In this document: positions 26,841 to 34,623 of the stretch, one piece after another
Position numbering within the stretch: the first letter of the stretch is position 1
Layout: every line of letters starts with the position of its first letter
From: Poseidonocella pacifica
GTDB lineage: Bacteria; Pseudomonadota; Alphaproteobacteria; Rhodobacterales; Rhodobacteraceae
Reading direction: 5' to 3'
Assembly (NCBI RefSeq): GCF_900111875.1
Contig: NZ_FOJU01000002.1
Location: 62,001 to 126,000, forward strand
DNA: 64,000 bases
The notes under the pieces: model-generated
Database searches by the model: none
The model's input: only the letters and a program-made list of their open reading frames with translations
What the model was told of the DNA's origin: nothing
Translations under genes and position numbers: made by a program

Positions 26841-27473
26841 ATGACGTCCATTTCACGGACACTTCCCCTCATAGTGACCATCGCGGCAAGCGCCCTCGCG
26901 GCCGGGGCTGCAAGCGCCGCGACGATCGTTGCCGACACGGTGATCGACTACAACGTCGAAGGCATCACCGCCGGGCTCGATACGTCGGGAGTGCTAACCG
27001 ATGACAGCAGCTATGTCTCCCTTCCGACCTATACCGATACCGCGTCTGGCCTGACGCTCAACAGCTTTGCCACCCTCGGTTTCTCCACCGGCTACATCGT
27101 CGACGCCGCGGGGCAGGATGATCTCTTTGTCGGAGAGATCGGCAACGGCAATGAGGACGCGGACGTTTTCGTTTCGACCAACTGGGGCGCGACGTTCACC
27201 TATCTTGGCGTGGCCTATGGCAACGCGGTCAGCACGTTCGATCTGGCGACACTCGGGATCGCCGGGATCAAGGTCACGGCGGTCAAGGTCGTCGGCCTCG
27301 ACCGAGGGGGCAGCGCGCCCGGCTTCGATCTCGATTTCATCAGCGGCCTCGAAGGCAGTTCGGTCATCGGGCCGCATGATCCGCTGACAACCGTTCCCCT
27401 GCCCGCAACGCTGCCTCTGCTCCTCGCCGGTTTGGGCGGCACCACCCTCTTGCGCCGCCGCCGCAAACAATAG
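26841..27473 (+). CDS. VPLPA-CTERM sorting domain protein
   Basis: A secreted protein of 210 residues. The N-terminal signal peptide (MTSISRTLPLIVTIAAS, cleavage after AASA) is followed by a Gly/Asp/Thr-rich beta region without known enzyme motifs. It ends with a C-terminal tripartite sorting tail: VPLPATLPLLLAGLGG, then a short hydrophobic stretch and RRRRKQ. Such tails are recognised by exosortases of the VPLPA type, which act on the envelope or exopolysaccharide-linked surface. AAGG eight bases before the ATG at 26841 supports this start over one 11 codons upstream. No exosortase gene is in the window. Confidence 0.85.
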   Translation: MTSISRTLPLIVTIAASALAAGAASAATIVADTVIDYNVEGITAGLDTSGVLTDDSSYVSLPTYTDTASGLTLNSFATLGFSTGYIVDAAGQDDLFVGEIGNGNEDADVFVSTNWGATFTYLGVAYGNAVSTFDLATLGIAGIKVTAVKVVGLDRGGSAPGFDLDFISGLEGSSVIGPHDPLTTVPLPATLPLLLAGLGGTTLLRRRRKQ

Positions 27474-27497
27474 CGCCCGCGCGCCGAAGTCGGCCCC

Positions 27498-27538
27498 CGC
27501 GACGCGGCCCCTGCCAAAGCGCGGGGGCCGCATCGCGG
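27498..27538 (+). terminator. G+C-rich hairpin after the VPLPA-CTERM gene
   Basis: GCGGCCCC (27504-27511) pairs with GGGGCCGC (27524-27531) around a 12-base loop, and flanking CGCGA/TCGCG bases extend the stem imperfectly. There is no T-tract, so it may be a weak or Rho-assisted terminator. Confidence 0.45.
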
Positions 27539-27617
27539 CCTTGCGTCAATCGGACCCGCCGCCGCGCGCTTTTCTTTTCTCCGCACGCCGCTATCCTCCC
27601 GTCGCGGAGGCCCCGCC

Positions 27618-28118
27618 ATGCCCTATCAATGGACCCGCAAAGAGCATCGCACGGAACTGGCCGTCTGGCCCTATCGGTCGCTGCCGCGACGCGGCTTCGT
27701 GTTGGTGATCGCGGCGACGGCCACGCTGCTCAGCTTGCCGCTTCTCGCCGTGCTCGGCACTCCGATCCTCTGGGGGCTGCTGCCCTTCATCGCGCTCGCG
27801 CTCGGGGCGCTTTGGTTCGGGTTCAGCCGGAACTACCGCGATGCCGATCTGCTGGAGGAGTTGACGATCACACCGCGCCTCATCCGCCTGACCCGGCACA
27901 ACCCGTCAGGCGATGTGCAGGACTGGCAGAGCAACAGCTATTGGGCTCAGGTGGAGATGCACGCCCGCGGCGGGCCGGTGCCCCACTACCTGACGCTCCG
28001 CGGCGACGGACCCCGTGAGGTGGAGATCGGGCGATTCTTGTCGGAGGCGGAGCGTCGCACGCTCTTTGGGGAATTGTCCGACGCGCTGCGCGATGCGCGC
28101 AGTCATACAAGTGTATGA
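27618..28118 (+). CDS. DUF2244 domain membrane protein
   Basis: This is a 166-residue protein of a family of unknown function common in alphaproteobacteria, often near cytochrome oxidase genes but not here. After MPYQWTRKEHRTELAVWPYRS come two transmembrane helices (about residues 28-45 and 50-68), then a soluble beta-rich domain with VQDWQSNSYWAQVEMH. Its stop codon lies inside the left arm of the inverted repeat at 28107-28137. It is convergent with the YqeY-like gene. Confidence 0.8.
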   Translation: MPYQWTRKEHRTELAVWPYRSLPRRGFVLVIAATATLLSLPLLAVLGTPILWGLLPFIALALGALWFGFSRNYRDADLLEELTITPRLIRLTRHNPSGDVQDWQSNSYWAQVEMHARGGPVPHYLTLRGDGPREVEIGRFLSEAERRTLFGELSDALRDARSHTSV

Positions 28119-28153
28119 CGCGATGTCATACACTTGTCATACAAAAGTCATAC
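28102..28153. repeat. GTCATAC heptamer array with 13-bp perfect inverted repeat
   Basis: GTCATAC starts at 28102, 28125, 28136 and 28147 on the plus strand, and its complement GTATGAC starts at 28113. All are spaced by 11 or 12 bases. Within this, ACAAGTGTATGAC (28107-28119) and its exact complement (28125-28137) form a hairpin with a five-base loop. The array straddles the stop codon of the DUF2244 gene and the convergent intergenic gap. It could be a bidirectional terminator or a protein-binding array. Confidence 0.8.
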
Positions 28154-28184
28154 CCACATTTCAAAGACTTGGGGCAATCGCCCC

Positions 28185-28643
28185 TCAGGAGAGACGGTCC
28201 TTCACGAGCGGCCCCGCCGCCCCGAAATCCATCCGCCCGGTGTACTTTGATTTGAGCACACCCATGACCCGGCCCATATCACGAATGGAGCTGGCCCCCG
28301 TCTCCGCAATGGCCTTGTCGACCGCCTTTTCGACCTCTTCTTCGGTCAACTGGCGCGGGAGATATTCCTCGATGATAGTGATCTCGGCCCGTTCCCGCTC
28401 CGCCAGTTCAAGCCGCCCGCCCTCTTCATAGACACGCGCGCTTTCCTGACGTTGCTTGACCATTTTGCCAAGGATTTGAAGGATATCCGCCTCGGACACC
28501 CCTTCGCTTTCCTCATCGCCACGGTTCGCGATCTCGCGGTCCTTGATCGCGGCATTGATGAGCCGCAGCGTCGAGAGACGCTCGACCTCCTTGGACTTCA
28601 TCGCGGCTTTGAGCCCTTCGTTGACTTTGGTACGTATATCCAT
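28185..28643 (-). CDS. GatB/YqeY domain protein
   Basis: A small helical protein (152 aa) homologous to the tRNA-binding tail domain of GatB, found free-standing in most bacteria; its exact role is unsettled. It starts MDIRTKVNEGLKAAMK and shows IEEYLPRQLTEEEV and GRVMGVLKSKYTGRMD, the family hallmarks. The ATG is at 28643. It is divergent from carA, with 185 bases between the two starts. The family is often adjacent to carA or dnaG/rpoD in proteobacteria, which fits. Confidence 0.9.
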   Translation of the reverse strand: MDIRTKVNEGLKAAMKSKEVERLSTLRLINAAIKDREIANRGDEESEGVSEADILQILGKMVKQRQESARVYEEGGRLELAERERAEITIIEEYLPRQLTEEEVEKAVDKAIAETGASSIRDMGRVMGVLKSKYTGRMDFGAAGPLVKDRLS

Positions 28644-28767
28644 GGATCAATTCCCGGGTCGCTTCGGCAAGCCCCAAGTGTTAACGGATCGCCGCGTTGC
28701 AGGCAAGGGAGGGCGCCATAAGTTAAGCCCTTGTTTCCACGTGTATTTTCAAAAAACAGAGAGGGGG

Positions 28768-28796
28768 TTGACGGCGCCCGCGCCGCTCCATAGGTA
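28768..28796 (+). promoter_or_regulatory. candidate sigma-70 promoter for carA
   Basis: TTGACG (28768-28773) is followed after a 17-base spacer by TAGGTA (28791-28796), which is a reasonable -35 but a weak -10. Transcription would start near 28803, giving a leader of about 26 bases before the chosen carA start at 28829. Confidence 0.4.
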
Positions 28797-28828
28797 TGCC
28801 CCGATCAGCTGAAAGAGAGAGTCGAGCG

Positions 28829-29980
28829 ATGCCCCTTTCCGCCGGGACCCACCCGACCGCCTGCCTTGCCCTCGCAGATGGCACCGTCTTTTACGGACGC
28901 GGCTTCGGTGCCACGGGCTCGACCGAAGCCGAATTGTGCTTCAACACAGCCATGACCGGCTATCAGGAAATCATGACCGATCCCTCCTACGCGGGGCAGA
29001 TCGTCACCTTCACGTTTCCTCATATCGGTAACACCGGCGTCAATCCCGAAGACGACGAAACCATGGATCCGGTCGCCGCCGGCATGGTCGTCAAATGGGA
29101 CCCGACGCAGCCATCCAACTGGCGCTCCGCAGAGCCACTTTCCGATTGGCTGGCCAAACGGGGCCGGATCGCCATCGGCGGCATCGACACGCGCCGCCTG
29201 ACCCGCGCAATCCGCCAGCAAGGCGCGCCCCATGTTGCGTTGGAACACAACCCGGACGGCAATTTCGACCTCGCGGCACTGGTCGCCCGCGCCCGTGCAT
29301 TCAACGGGCTCGAAGGGCTTGATCTGGCCAAGAGCGTGACCTGCGCCCAAAGCTATCGCTGGGACGAAATGCGGTGGGCATGGCCTGATGGCTACACCCG
29401 CCTGACCGAGCCCAAGCACAAGGTCGTCGCCATAGATTACGGGGCAAAGCGCAATATCCTGCGCTGCCTCGCCTCAACCGGCTGCGACGTCACGGTGATG
29501 CCCGCCACGGCCACCGCCGAAGACATTCTGGCGCTGAACCCTGACGGGATTTTCCTGTCAAACGGTCCCGGCGATCCCGCCGCGACCGGGGCCTATGCCG
29601 TGCCCATGCTGCGGGAGGTTCTGGACAAGACGGAACTGCCCATCTTCGGCATCTGCCTCGGGCATCAAATCCTCTCCCTCGCCTTGGGTGCCAAGACCGT
29701 CAAGATGAACCACGGCCACCACGGGGCCAACCATCCCGTGCGCGACAATGAAACCGGCAAGGTGGAGATCACCTCCATGAACCACGGTTTCACCGTCGAC
29801 AGCCAGACCCTGCCCAAGGATGTGATCGAGACGCATGTATCGCTGTTCGATGGCTCGAACTGTGGGATCCGCATGGCCGAACGCCCCGTGTTTTCGGTGC
29901 AGTATCACCCCGAAGCCAGCCCCGGCCCGCAAGACAGCTATTACCTGTTTGAGCGTTTCAGCGCGGCGATGGCCAAATAG
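28829..29980 (+). CDS. carA: carbamoyl-phosphate synthase small subunit
   Basis: It hydrolyses glutamine and passes ammonia to CarB to make carbamoyl phosphate for arginine and pyrimidine synthesis. The N-terminal domain shows MTGYQEIMTDPSYAGQ and FPHIGNTGVNPED; the class I amidotransferase domain has the nucleophile in GICLGHQILSLALGA and the His/Glu pair in QYHPEASPGP. The ATG at 28829 has a GAGAGAG leader; one at 28796 is also in frame but falls on the promoter. carB is not adjacent, as is common in alphaproteobacteria. A G+C-rich hairpin follows the stop. Confidence 0.96.
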   Translation: MPLSAGTHPTACLALADGTVFYGRGFGATGSTEAELCFNTAMTGYQEIMTDPSYAGQIVTFTFPHIGNTGVNPEDDETMDPVAAGMVVKWDPTQPSNWRSAEPLSDWLAKRGRIAIGGIDTRRLTRAIRQQGAPHVALEHNPDGNFDLAALVARARAFNGLEGLDLAKSVTCAQSYRWDEMRWAWPDGYTRLTEPKHKVVAIDYGAKRNILRCLASTGCDVTVMPATATAEDILALNPDGIFLSNGPGDPAATGAYAVPMLREVLDKTELPIFGICLGHQILSLALGAKTVKMNHGHHGANHPVRDNETGKVEITSMNHGFTVDSQTLPKDVIETHVSLFDGSNCGIRMAERPVFSVQYHPEASPGPQDSYYLFERFSAAMAK

Positions 29981-29999
29981 GGCGGCGTGAGCGCCGCCC
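29980..29999 (+). terminator. hairpin after carA
   Basis: GGGCGGCG (starting on the last base of the stop codon) pairs perfectly with CGCCGCCC around a TGAG loop. A weak T-poor tail (CTAAAA) follows, so termination efficiency is uncertain. Confidence 0.5.
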
Positions 30000-30074
30000 C
30001 TAAAACGCTACGTTTACCGCTGCTTAACCATGCCCTTGGCATGATCCGTGCGACGTGTCGGATCAGGGGCGGGA

Positions 30075-32015
30075 ATGTCAGACGCAACGCTCAGGCTGGA
30101 AACAGCACAGCCGCTTGAAAGATCGGCACCTCACACCCCGCTCGGCGAAGTCCTGATAGGTCAAGGTCTCCTGAACCGAGACGATCTGAACCGCGCGATA
30201 GATACCCAGCGATCCGACGATGCTCAGATCGGACACGTACTCGTCGCGTTGGGTTTGATCACCGAGCAACAGCTTTACCGCGCCTTGTCGATCCAGAAAT
30301 CGGCACAGTTCGTCGATCTCGCCCAAGATCCCCCTGACCCGGAACTGCTGCGAAAAATAGATCCGGCGGTGATGCAAAAGTTCGGGTTCGTCCCTTGGTC
30401 CCGGTTGGGCGGCCTGACTGTCATCGCCACAGCACATCCGGCCCGGTTTCCCGACATTCTCGACACGCTGCCCGCCTCCCTGCGTCCGGCGATCCTTGCC
30501 GTTGCCCCGGCCTCCACGATTGAGGCGATCCTCCGGAAGGAATGCGGCAATGCCCTCGCCCGCCGTGCAGAGACCCGCGTGGCCGAAGCCGTCTCCTGCC
30601 GGGCAATGACGGATCATTCGCGATACGCCGGCATGGTAGCCGCGTGCTTCGCCGCCGCAGTTGTTGCCGCCTTTGCCTACTATCCGGTCCCAACCTTCGC
30701 AGTCCTCTCAGCGGTCGCCGCCGCGTCTCTACTGGCGTCCACCGGGCTGAAGCTTGCGGCCTTCTTCGCCGCGATCACGGCCCCCAAACGTGCGCGCCCC
30801 GGCGCCGGCCCCGCTGGCTGGCGCAGACCTACCATCTCCGTCCTGGTTCCCCTTCACCGCGAACAGCGCATCGCGGAGGCTCTGCTAGTCCGGCTTGACC
30901 GGATCGACTATCCGCGACACTTGCTCGACATCCTGCTGGTGGTCGAAGAGACCGACAGGGTGACCCATGACGCGATTGCCGCCGTGCGCTTGCCGCCATG
31001 GTTTCGCACCATCACGGTTCCCCCTGGCCATCCCCAAACAAAACCGCGCGCGCTGAACTATGCGCTCGACTTTTGCCGGGGAGAGATCGTGGGGATTTAC
31101 GATGCCGAAGACGCCCCCGCCCCGGATCAACTGGAGTGGGTCGCCCGCCGCTTTCGCGATGCGCCGCAGGATGTCGCCTGCCTGCAAGGGGTGCTCGACT
31201 ATTACAATCCGCGTGAAAACTGGATGGCGCGGTGTTTCACCATCGAATACGCCACGTGGTTTCGCATCATGCTTCCCGGAATTGCGCGCCTCGGCTTTCC
31301 TGTGCCGCTCGGGGGGACCACGCTCTTCTTTCGGCGCCACGTTCTCGAAGCCCTCGGCGGATGGGATGCGCACAACGTGACCGAAGACGCAGACCTCGGG
31401 GTTCGGCTCGCCCGTCATGGCTACCGGACCGAATTGATCGACACTGTTACGCAGGAAGAAGCCAATTGTCGCGCATGGCCGTGGATCCGGCAGCGCTCTC
31501 GTTGGCTCAAGGGCTACATGGCCACCTATGCGGTACACATGCGCAGCCCCCGCAGGCTGCTAAGGGATCTGGGCCTGTGGAAATTCATGGGGTTTCAAGT
31601 ATTTTTCCTCTCCACCATCACAAGCTTCGTCGTCGCGCCGGTGCTCTGGTCCTTCTGGCTCGTGGTGTTCGGCCTCTCGCACCCTCTTACACCCGCCTTG
31701 GGATTTGCGGGTGTGCTGCTGATGGGGATCTGCTTCTTCCTGATCGAGTTGATCGGTCTGTCCATCGCGATGTTTGCCGTACGCGATCCGGCACACCGAA
31801 ACCTGATGAAATGGGTGCCGACCCTGTCGATCTATTTCCCCATGGCGACCGTCGCCGCCTACAAGGGACTCTACGAGTTGATCGCGCGACCGTTCTTCTG
31901 GGACAAGACCGAGCATGGGCATTCCCTGTCCACGATGCGCCCCGAGAAGAACCCGTTCGGGCTCAGGCGCGGCCGCCCTACTCCGCCGCCTCCACAGCGT
32001 CGGCATCAGCCTTGA
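30075..32015 (+). CDS. MshEN-domain/GT2 family membrane glycosyltransferase fusion
   Basis: A 646-residue membrane protein. Residues 22-75 form a MshEN (GspE N-terminal) domain with its two repeats (PLGEVLIGQGLL, QIGHVLVALGLI). Two helices lie at about 185-235. A GT2 catalytic domain follows: PTISVLVPLHRE, IYDAEDAP (341-348, acidic nucleotide-sugar/metal site), TEDADLG (437-443, general base) and QRSRW (473-477), the pattern of processive cellulose-synthase-like enzymes. Several C-terminal helices follow. A polysaccharide synthase controlled through the N-terminal domain is inferred. The MshEN arginines usual in RLGxxL are Pro and Gln here, so c-di-GMP binding is doubtful. The ATG at 30075 has GGGGCGGG upstream. 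The 3' end overlaps the GntR gene by 38 bases. Confidence 0.85.
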   Translation: MSDATLRLETAQPLERSAPHTPLGEVLIGQGLLNRDDLNRAIDTQRSDDAQIGHVLVALGLITEQQLYRALSIQKSAQFVDLAQDPPDPELLRKIDPAVMQKFGFVPWSRLGGLTVIATAHPARFPDILDTLPASLRPAILAVAPASTIEAILRKECGNALARRAETRVAEAVSCRAMTDHSRYAGMVAACFAAAVVAAFAYYPVPTFAVLSAVAAASLLASTGLKLAAFFAAITAPKRARPGAGPAGWRRPTISVLVPLHREQRIAEALLVRLDRIDYPRHLLDILLVVEETDRVTHDAIAAVRLPPWFRTITVPPGHPQTKPRALNYALDFCRGEIVGIYDAEDAPAPDQLEWVARRFRDAPQDVACLQGVLDYYNPRENWMARCFTIEYATWFRIMLPGIARLGFPVPLGGTTLFFRRHVLEALGGWDAHNVTEDADLGVRLARHGYRTELIDTVTQEEANCRAWPWIRQRSRWLKGYMATYAVHMRSPRRLLRDLGLWKFMGFQVFFLSTITSFVVAPVLWSFWLVVFGLSHPLTPALGFAGVLLMGICFFLIELIGLSIAMFAVRDPAHRNLMKWVPTLSIYFPMATVAAYKGLYELIARPFFWDKTEHGHSLSTMRPEKNPFGLRRGRPTPPPPQRRHQP

Positions 32016-32631
32016 GCCGGGTGACAAACGCCTTGGAAATATGCGCCTTGAGTGCGGCAAAGGCCGCGTCACCATCGCCTTTGGCGATTGCCGCGACGAT
32101 CTCCCCATGCTCCGCCAGTGCGGTCGCTCCCCGCCCTTCCCGCGCAAGTGAGCTTGTCGCCATCAGCGCCATGGTTCGGTAAACAAGGTCGAGCTGCTGG
32201 ACCAGATACCGGTTGTGCGAGGCGAGGTGCACCATCTTGTGAAACCTGCGGTTGGTCCGCGCCAGCATCGCAGGATCATGCACCAACTCACGGTCGCTTT
32301 CGAGCATGTCCTGAAGCACGCGGATCTCTTCTTCGGTCGCATGCTTCGCAGCAAGGCGCGCGGCCAGCCCCTCCAGTTCCGAGCGGACGACATAAAGCTC
32401 TGCAAGCTGGTTGTGATCAAGCGACGCAACAATGAGGCTGCGCCCGTCACGTGTCAGGAGCGATTGCGTCTCCAGCCGCTGCAATGCTTCGCGAATTGGC
32501 GTTCGAGACACACCAAATCGCTCGGCCAGTTCGCTTTCGACCAACCGATCTCCGGGGCGATAGACGCCAATGTCGATCGCATCGAGGATCAGAGAATAGG
32601 CATCCTTTTGCGGCGCCTGCGCATTCTTCAT
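31978..32631 (-). CDS. GntR family regulator, FadR/FCD type
   Basis: A DNA-binding repressor or activator of 217 residues. The winged helix is at residues 12-70 (RLVESELAERFGVSRTPIRE, then ALQRLETQSLLTRDG). An all-helical FCD ligand-binding domain follows, with candidate metal ligands in HNRYLVQQLD and AEHGEIVAAI. GGAG precedes the ATG at 32631. Regulated genes cannot be told: it is convergent with the glycosyltransferase and divergent from the nucleotidase-like gene at 32731. Confidence 0.9.
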   Translation of the reverse strand: MKNAQAPQKDAYSLILDAIDIGVYRPGDRLVESELAERFGVSRTPIREALQRLETQSLLTRDGRSLIVASLDHNQLAELYVVRSELEGLAARLAAKHATEEEIRVLQDMLESDRELVHDPAMLARTNRRFHKMVHLASHNRYLVQQLDLVYRTMALMATSSLAREGRGATALAEHGEIVAAIAKGDGDAAFAALKAHISKAFVTRLKADADAVEAAE

Positions 32632-32730
32632 GTCTCGCTCCTTCAGGGTCGGGCCAGACTATGCTGCGCGCGACCGTCGATCAAGCCTTAGCCATTGCAG
32701 CCCCAATCCCGCGGCGCTAGGCATCTTCGC

Positions 32731-33375
32731 ATGATACGTGATCGCTTCTCGCATGTCCGCCACTGGGTGTTTGACCTCGACAACACCCTCTATCCGCCGT
32801 CCGCCCGCCTGTTCGACCAGATCGAGGTGCGGATGACGAACTATGTGATGACCGCGCTCGGCGTCGGTCAGGAAGAGGCAAACACGCTTCGTCACGCCTA
32901 TTGGCGCGACCACGGCACCACGCTGGCGGGGCTGATGCGGCTCCACGGCGTCGATCCCGCGCCCTACCTCACCGAGGTGCATGAAATCGACCTCGGCGTG
33001 CTCTCCCCCGATGTCGAACTCGCGGCGCGCATTCGGGATCTTCCGGGGCGCCGGATCGTCTATACCAACGGCTCAGCGCCCTATGCCGAACGCGTTCTTG
33101 CCGCGCGTGGTCTCGCCGGGCTGTTCGACGCGGTCTATGGGGTTGAGGAAGCGGGCTTTCATCCCAAGCCGGACCGCGCCGCCTTTGAGGCGATCTTTGC
33201 TCAGGACGGTCTGATCCCCGCCCGCGCCGCCATGTTCGAGGACGACGTGCGCAATCTTGCCGTTCCGCACGCGCTTGGAATGCGCACCGTGCATGTCGCG
33301 GAGGCCCCCGAGCCCGCCGCCCACGTCGAGCACCACACCAACGACCTCCCCGGCTTTCTGTCGCAGTTGATTTGA
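32731..33375 (+). CDS. HAD hydrolase, pyrimidine 5'-nucleotidase type
   Basis: Dephosphorylates nucleotides (family SDT1/Pyr-5-nucleotidase). The HAD nucleophile motif is FDLDNTLYPP (Asp15, Asp17), motif II is VYTNGSAPYAERV, the conserved Lys is in GFHPKPDRAAF, and the acidic motif IV is AMFEDDVRNLAVP. The helical cap lies between residues 25 and 95. The ATG at 32731 is preferred to an upstream TTG; the ribosome site is weak. 214 residues matches the family. Confidence 0.85.
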   Translation: MIRDRFSHVRHWVFDLDNTLYPPSARLFDQIEVRMTNYVMTALGVGQEEANTLRHAYWRDHGTTLAGLMRLHGVDPAPYLTEVHEIDLGVLSPDVELAARIRDLPGRRIVYTNGSAPYAERVLAARGLAGLFDAVYGVEEAGFHPKPDRAAFEAIFAQDGLIPARAAMFEDDVRNLAVPHALGMRTVHVAEAPEPAAHVEHHTNDLPGFLSQLI

Positions 33376-33417
33376 CCTGCCTTTCCCCTGCGCCCCTCGC
33401 GGCCTAGATTGCCAGAC

Positions 33418-34620
33418 ATGACACGCCAAGACACAGATATCCTCATTTCCGGCGGCGGCATCGCCGGACTGACCGCAGCGGCCGCCTTCGGGGCCGCCGG
33501 TTTTTCCGTGATCTGTGTGGATCCCGCCCCCCCGATCACCGACGCCGCAACGAAAGGCGCGGATTTGCGCACCACAGCCTTTCTGCAACCGGCCAGGGCT
33601 TTTCTGGAAAAGACCGGCATTTGGCCAACCCTCGCGCCCTACGCCACGCCGCTAAGGGTGATGCGGATCATCGACGCCGGCGGGCCGGAACCTGCCCCGC
33701 GCACGACGCGGGATTTTGACAGCGCGGAACTCGGCGACCAACCCTTTGGGTGGAATCTCCCCAACTGGCTGCTCCGCCGGGAGCTTGTCTCACGCCTGAA
33801 GGATTTGCCCCTCGTGGATTTCCGAAGCGGCACGGCCACGAAATCGCTTTTGACCCGCGAAGCGCACGCACTCGTGGGCCTTGGTGACGGGAGCCAGATC
33901 CGCGCGCGCCTTGCCATCGCTGCAGATGGACGGGCCTCCCCGTTGCGCGAAGCCGCGGGCATCTCCGTCCGGCAATACCGCTATGGGCAGAAGGCGCTCG
34001 CTTTCGCCGTTACGCATCCGATCCCGCATGAGAATGTCTCGACCGAAATACATCGCACGGGTGGCCCCTTTACACTCGTTCCCCTGCCCGACCGGGATGG
34101 CCTGCCGTGCAGTGCGGTCGTGTGGATGGAGCGCGGGGCCGAGGCACAGCGTCTTATGGCGCTCGACGATGCCGCATTTGCAGAAGCGGCAACGGAACGG
34201 TCCTGCGGTGTGCTCGGTCCTCTGACGCTTGCAGGACGGCGCAGCCTTTGGCCCATCATCGCGCAGATGGCGGAACGCCTCAGCGGGCAGCGTCTGGCGC
34301 TTGTGGCGGAGGCGGCGCACGTTCTGCCCCCGATCGGTGCGCAGGGATTGAACATGTCTCTGGGGGATCTCGCGACGCTTCTGGACCTCGCCCAAGAGGC
34401 CCCGGCGACGCTTGGGGACGAGGCGATGCTGGCGCAGTATAACCGCGCCCGCCATGGCGATATCCGAACCCGCGTCCTGGGGATCGACTTGCTCAACAGG
34501 GCCTCGATCGCCGAAACCCAGGCCCTCCGGGATGTCCGTGCCCGGGGGATCGACGCGCTTTACGCGCTTCCCCCGCTGCGCCGCGCCTTGATGCAAATGG
34601 GCCTCGGCGCGCGGGGTTAG
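33418..34620 (+). CDS. UbiH/UbiF/COQ6-family FAD hydroxylase
   Basis: A flavin monooxygenase (400 aa) probably acting on the ubiquinone ring during its synthesis. The dinucleotide fold DILISGGGIAGLTAAAAFG is at the N-terminus, IAADGRASPLREAAG in the middle, and ALVAEAAHVLPPIGAQGLN near residue 300 is the second FAD motif, where GDAAH is commonest but EAAH occurs in alphaproteobacterial UbiH relatives. Which ring position it hydroxylates cannot be read from sequence. It lies 42 bases after the HAD gene on the same strand and is convergent with the aminotransferase. Confidence 0.85.
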   Translation: MTRQDTDILISGGGIAGLTAAAAFGAAGFSVICVDPAPPITDAATKGADLRTTAFLQPARAFLEKTGIWPTLAPYATPLRVMRIIDAGGPEPAPRTTRDFDSAELGDQPFGWNLPNWLLRRELVSRLKDLPLVDFRSGTATKSLLTREAHALVGLGDGSQIRARLAIAADGRASPLREAAGISVRQYRYGQKALAFAVTHPIPHENVSTEIHRTGGPFTLVPLPDRDGLPCSAVVWMERGAEAQRLMALDDAAFAEAATERSCGVLGPLTLAGRRSLWPIIAQMAERLSGQRLALVAEAAHVLPPIGAQGLNMSLGDLATLLDLAQEAPATLGDEAMLAQYNRARHGDIRTRVLGIDLLNRASIAETQALRDVRARGIDALYALPPLRRALMQMGLGARG

Positions 34621-34623
34621 GCT

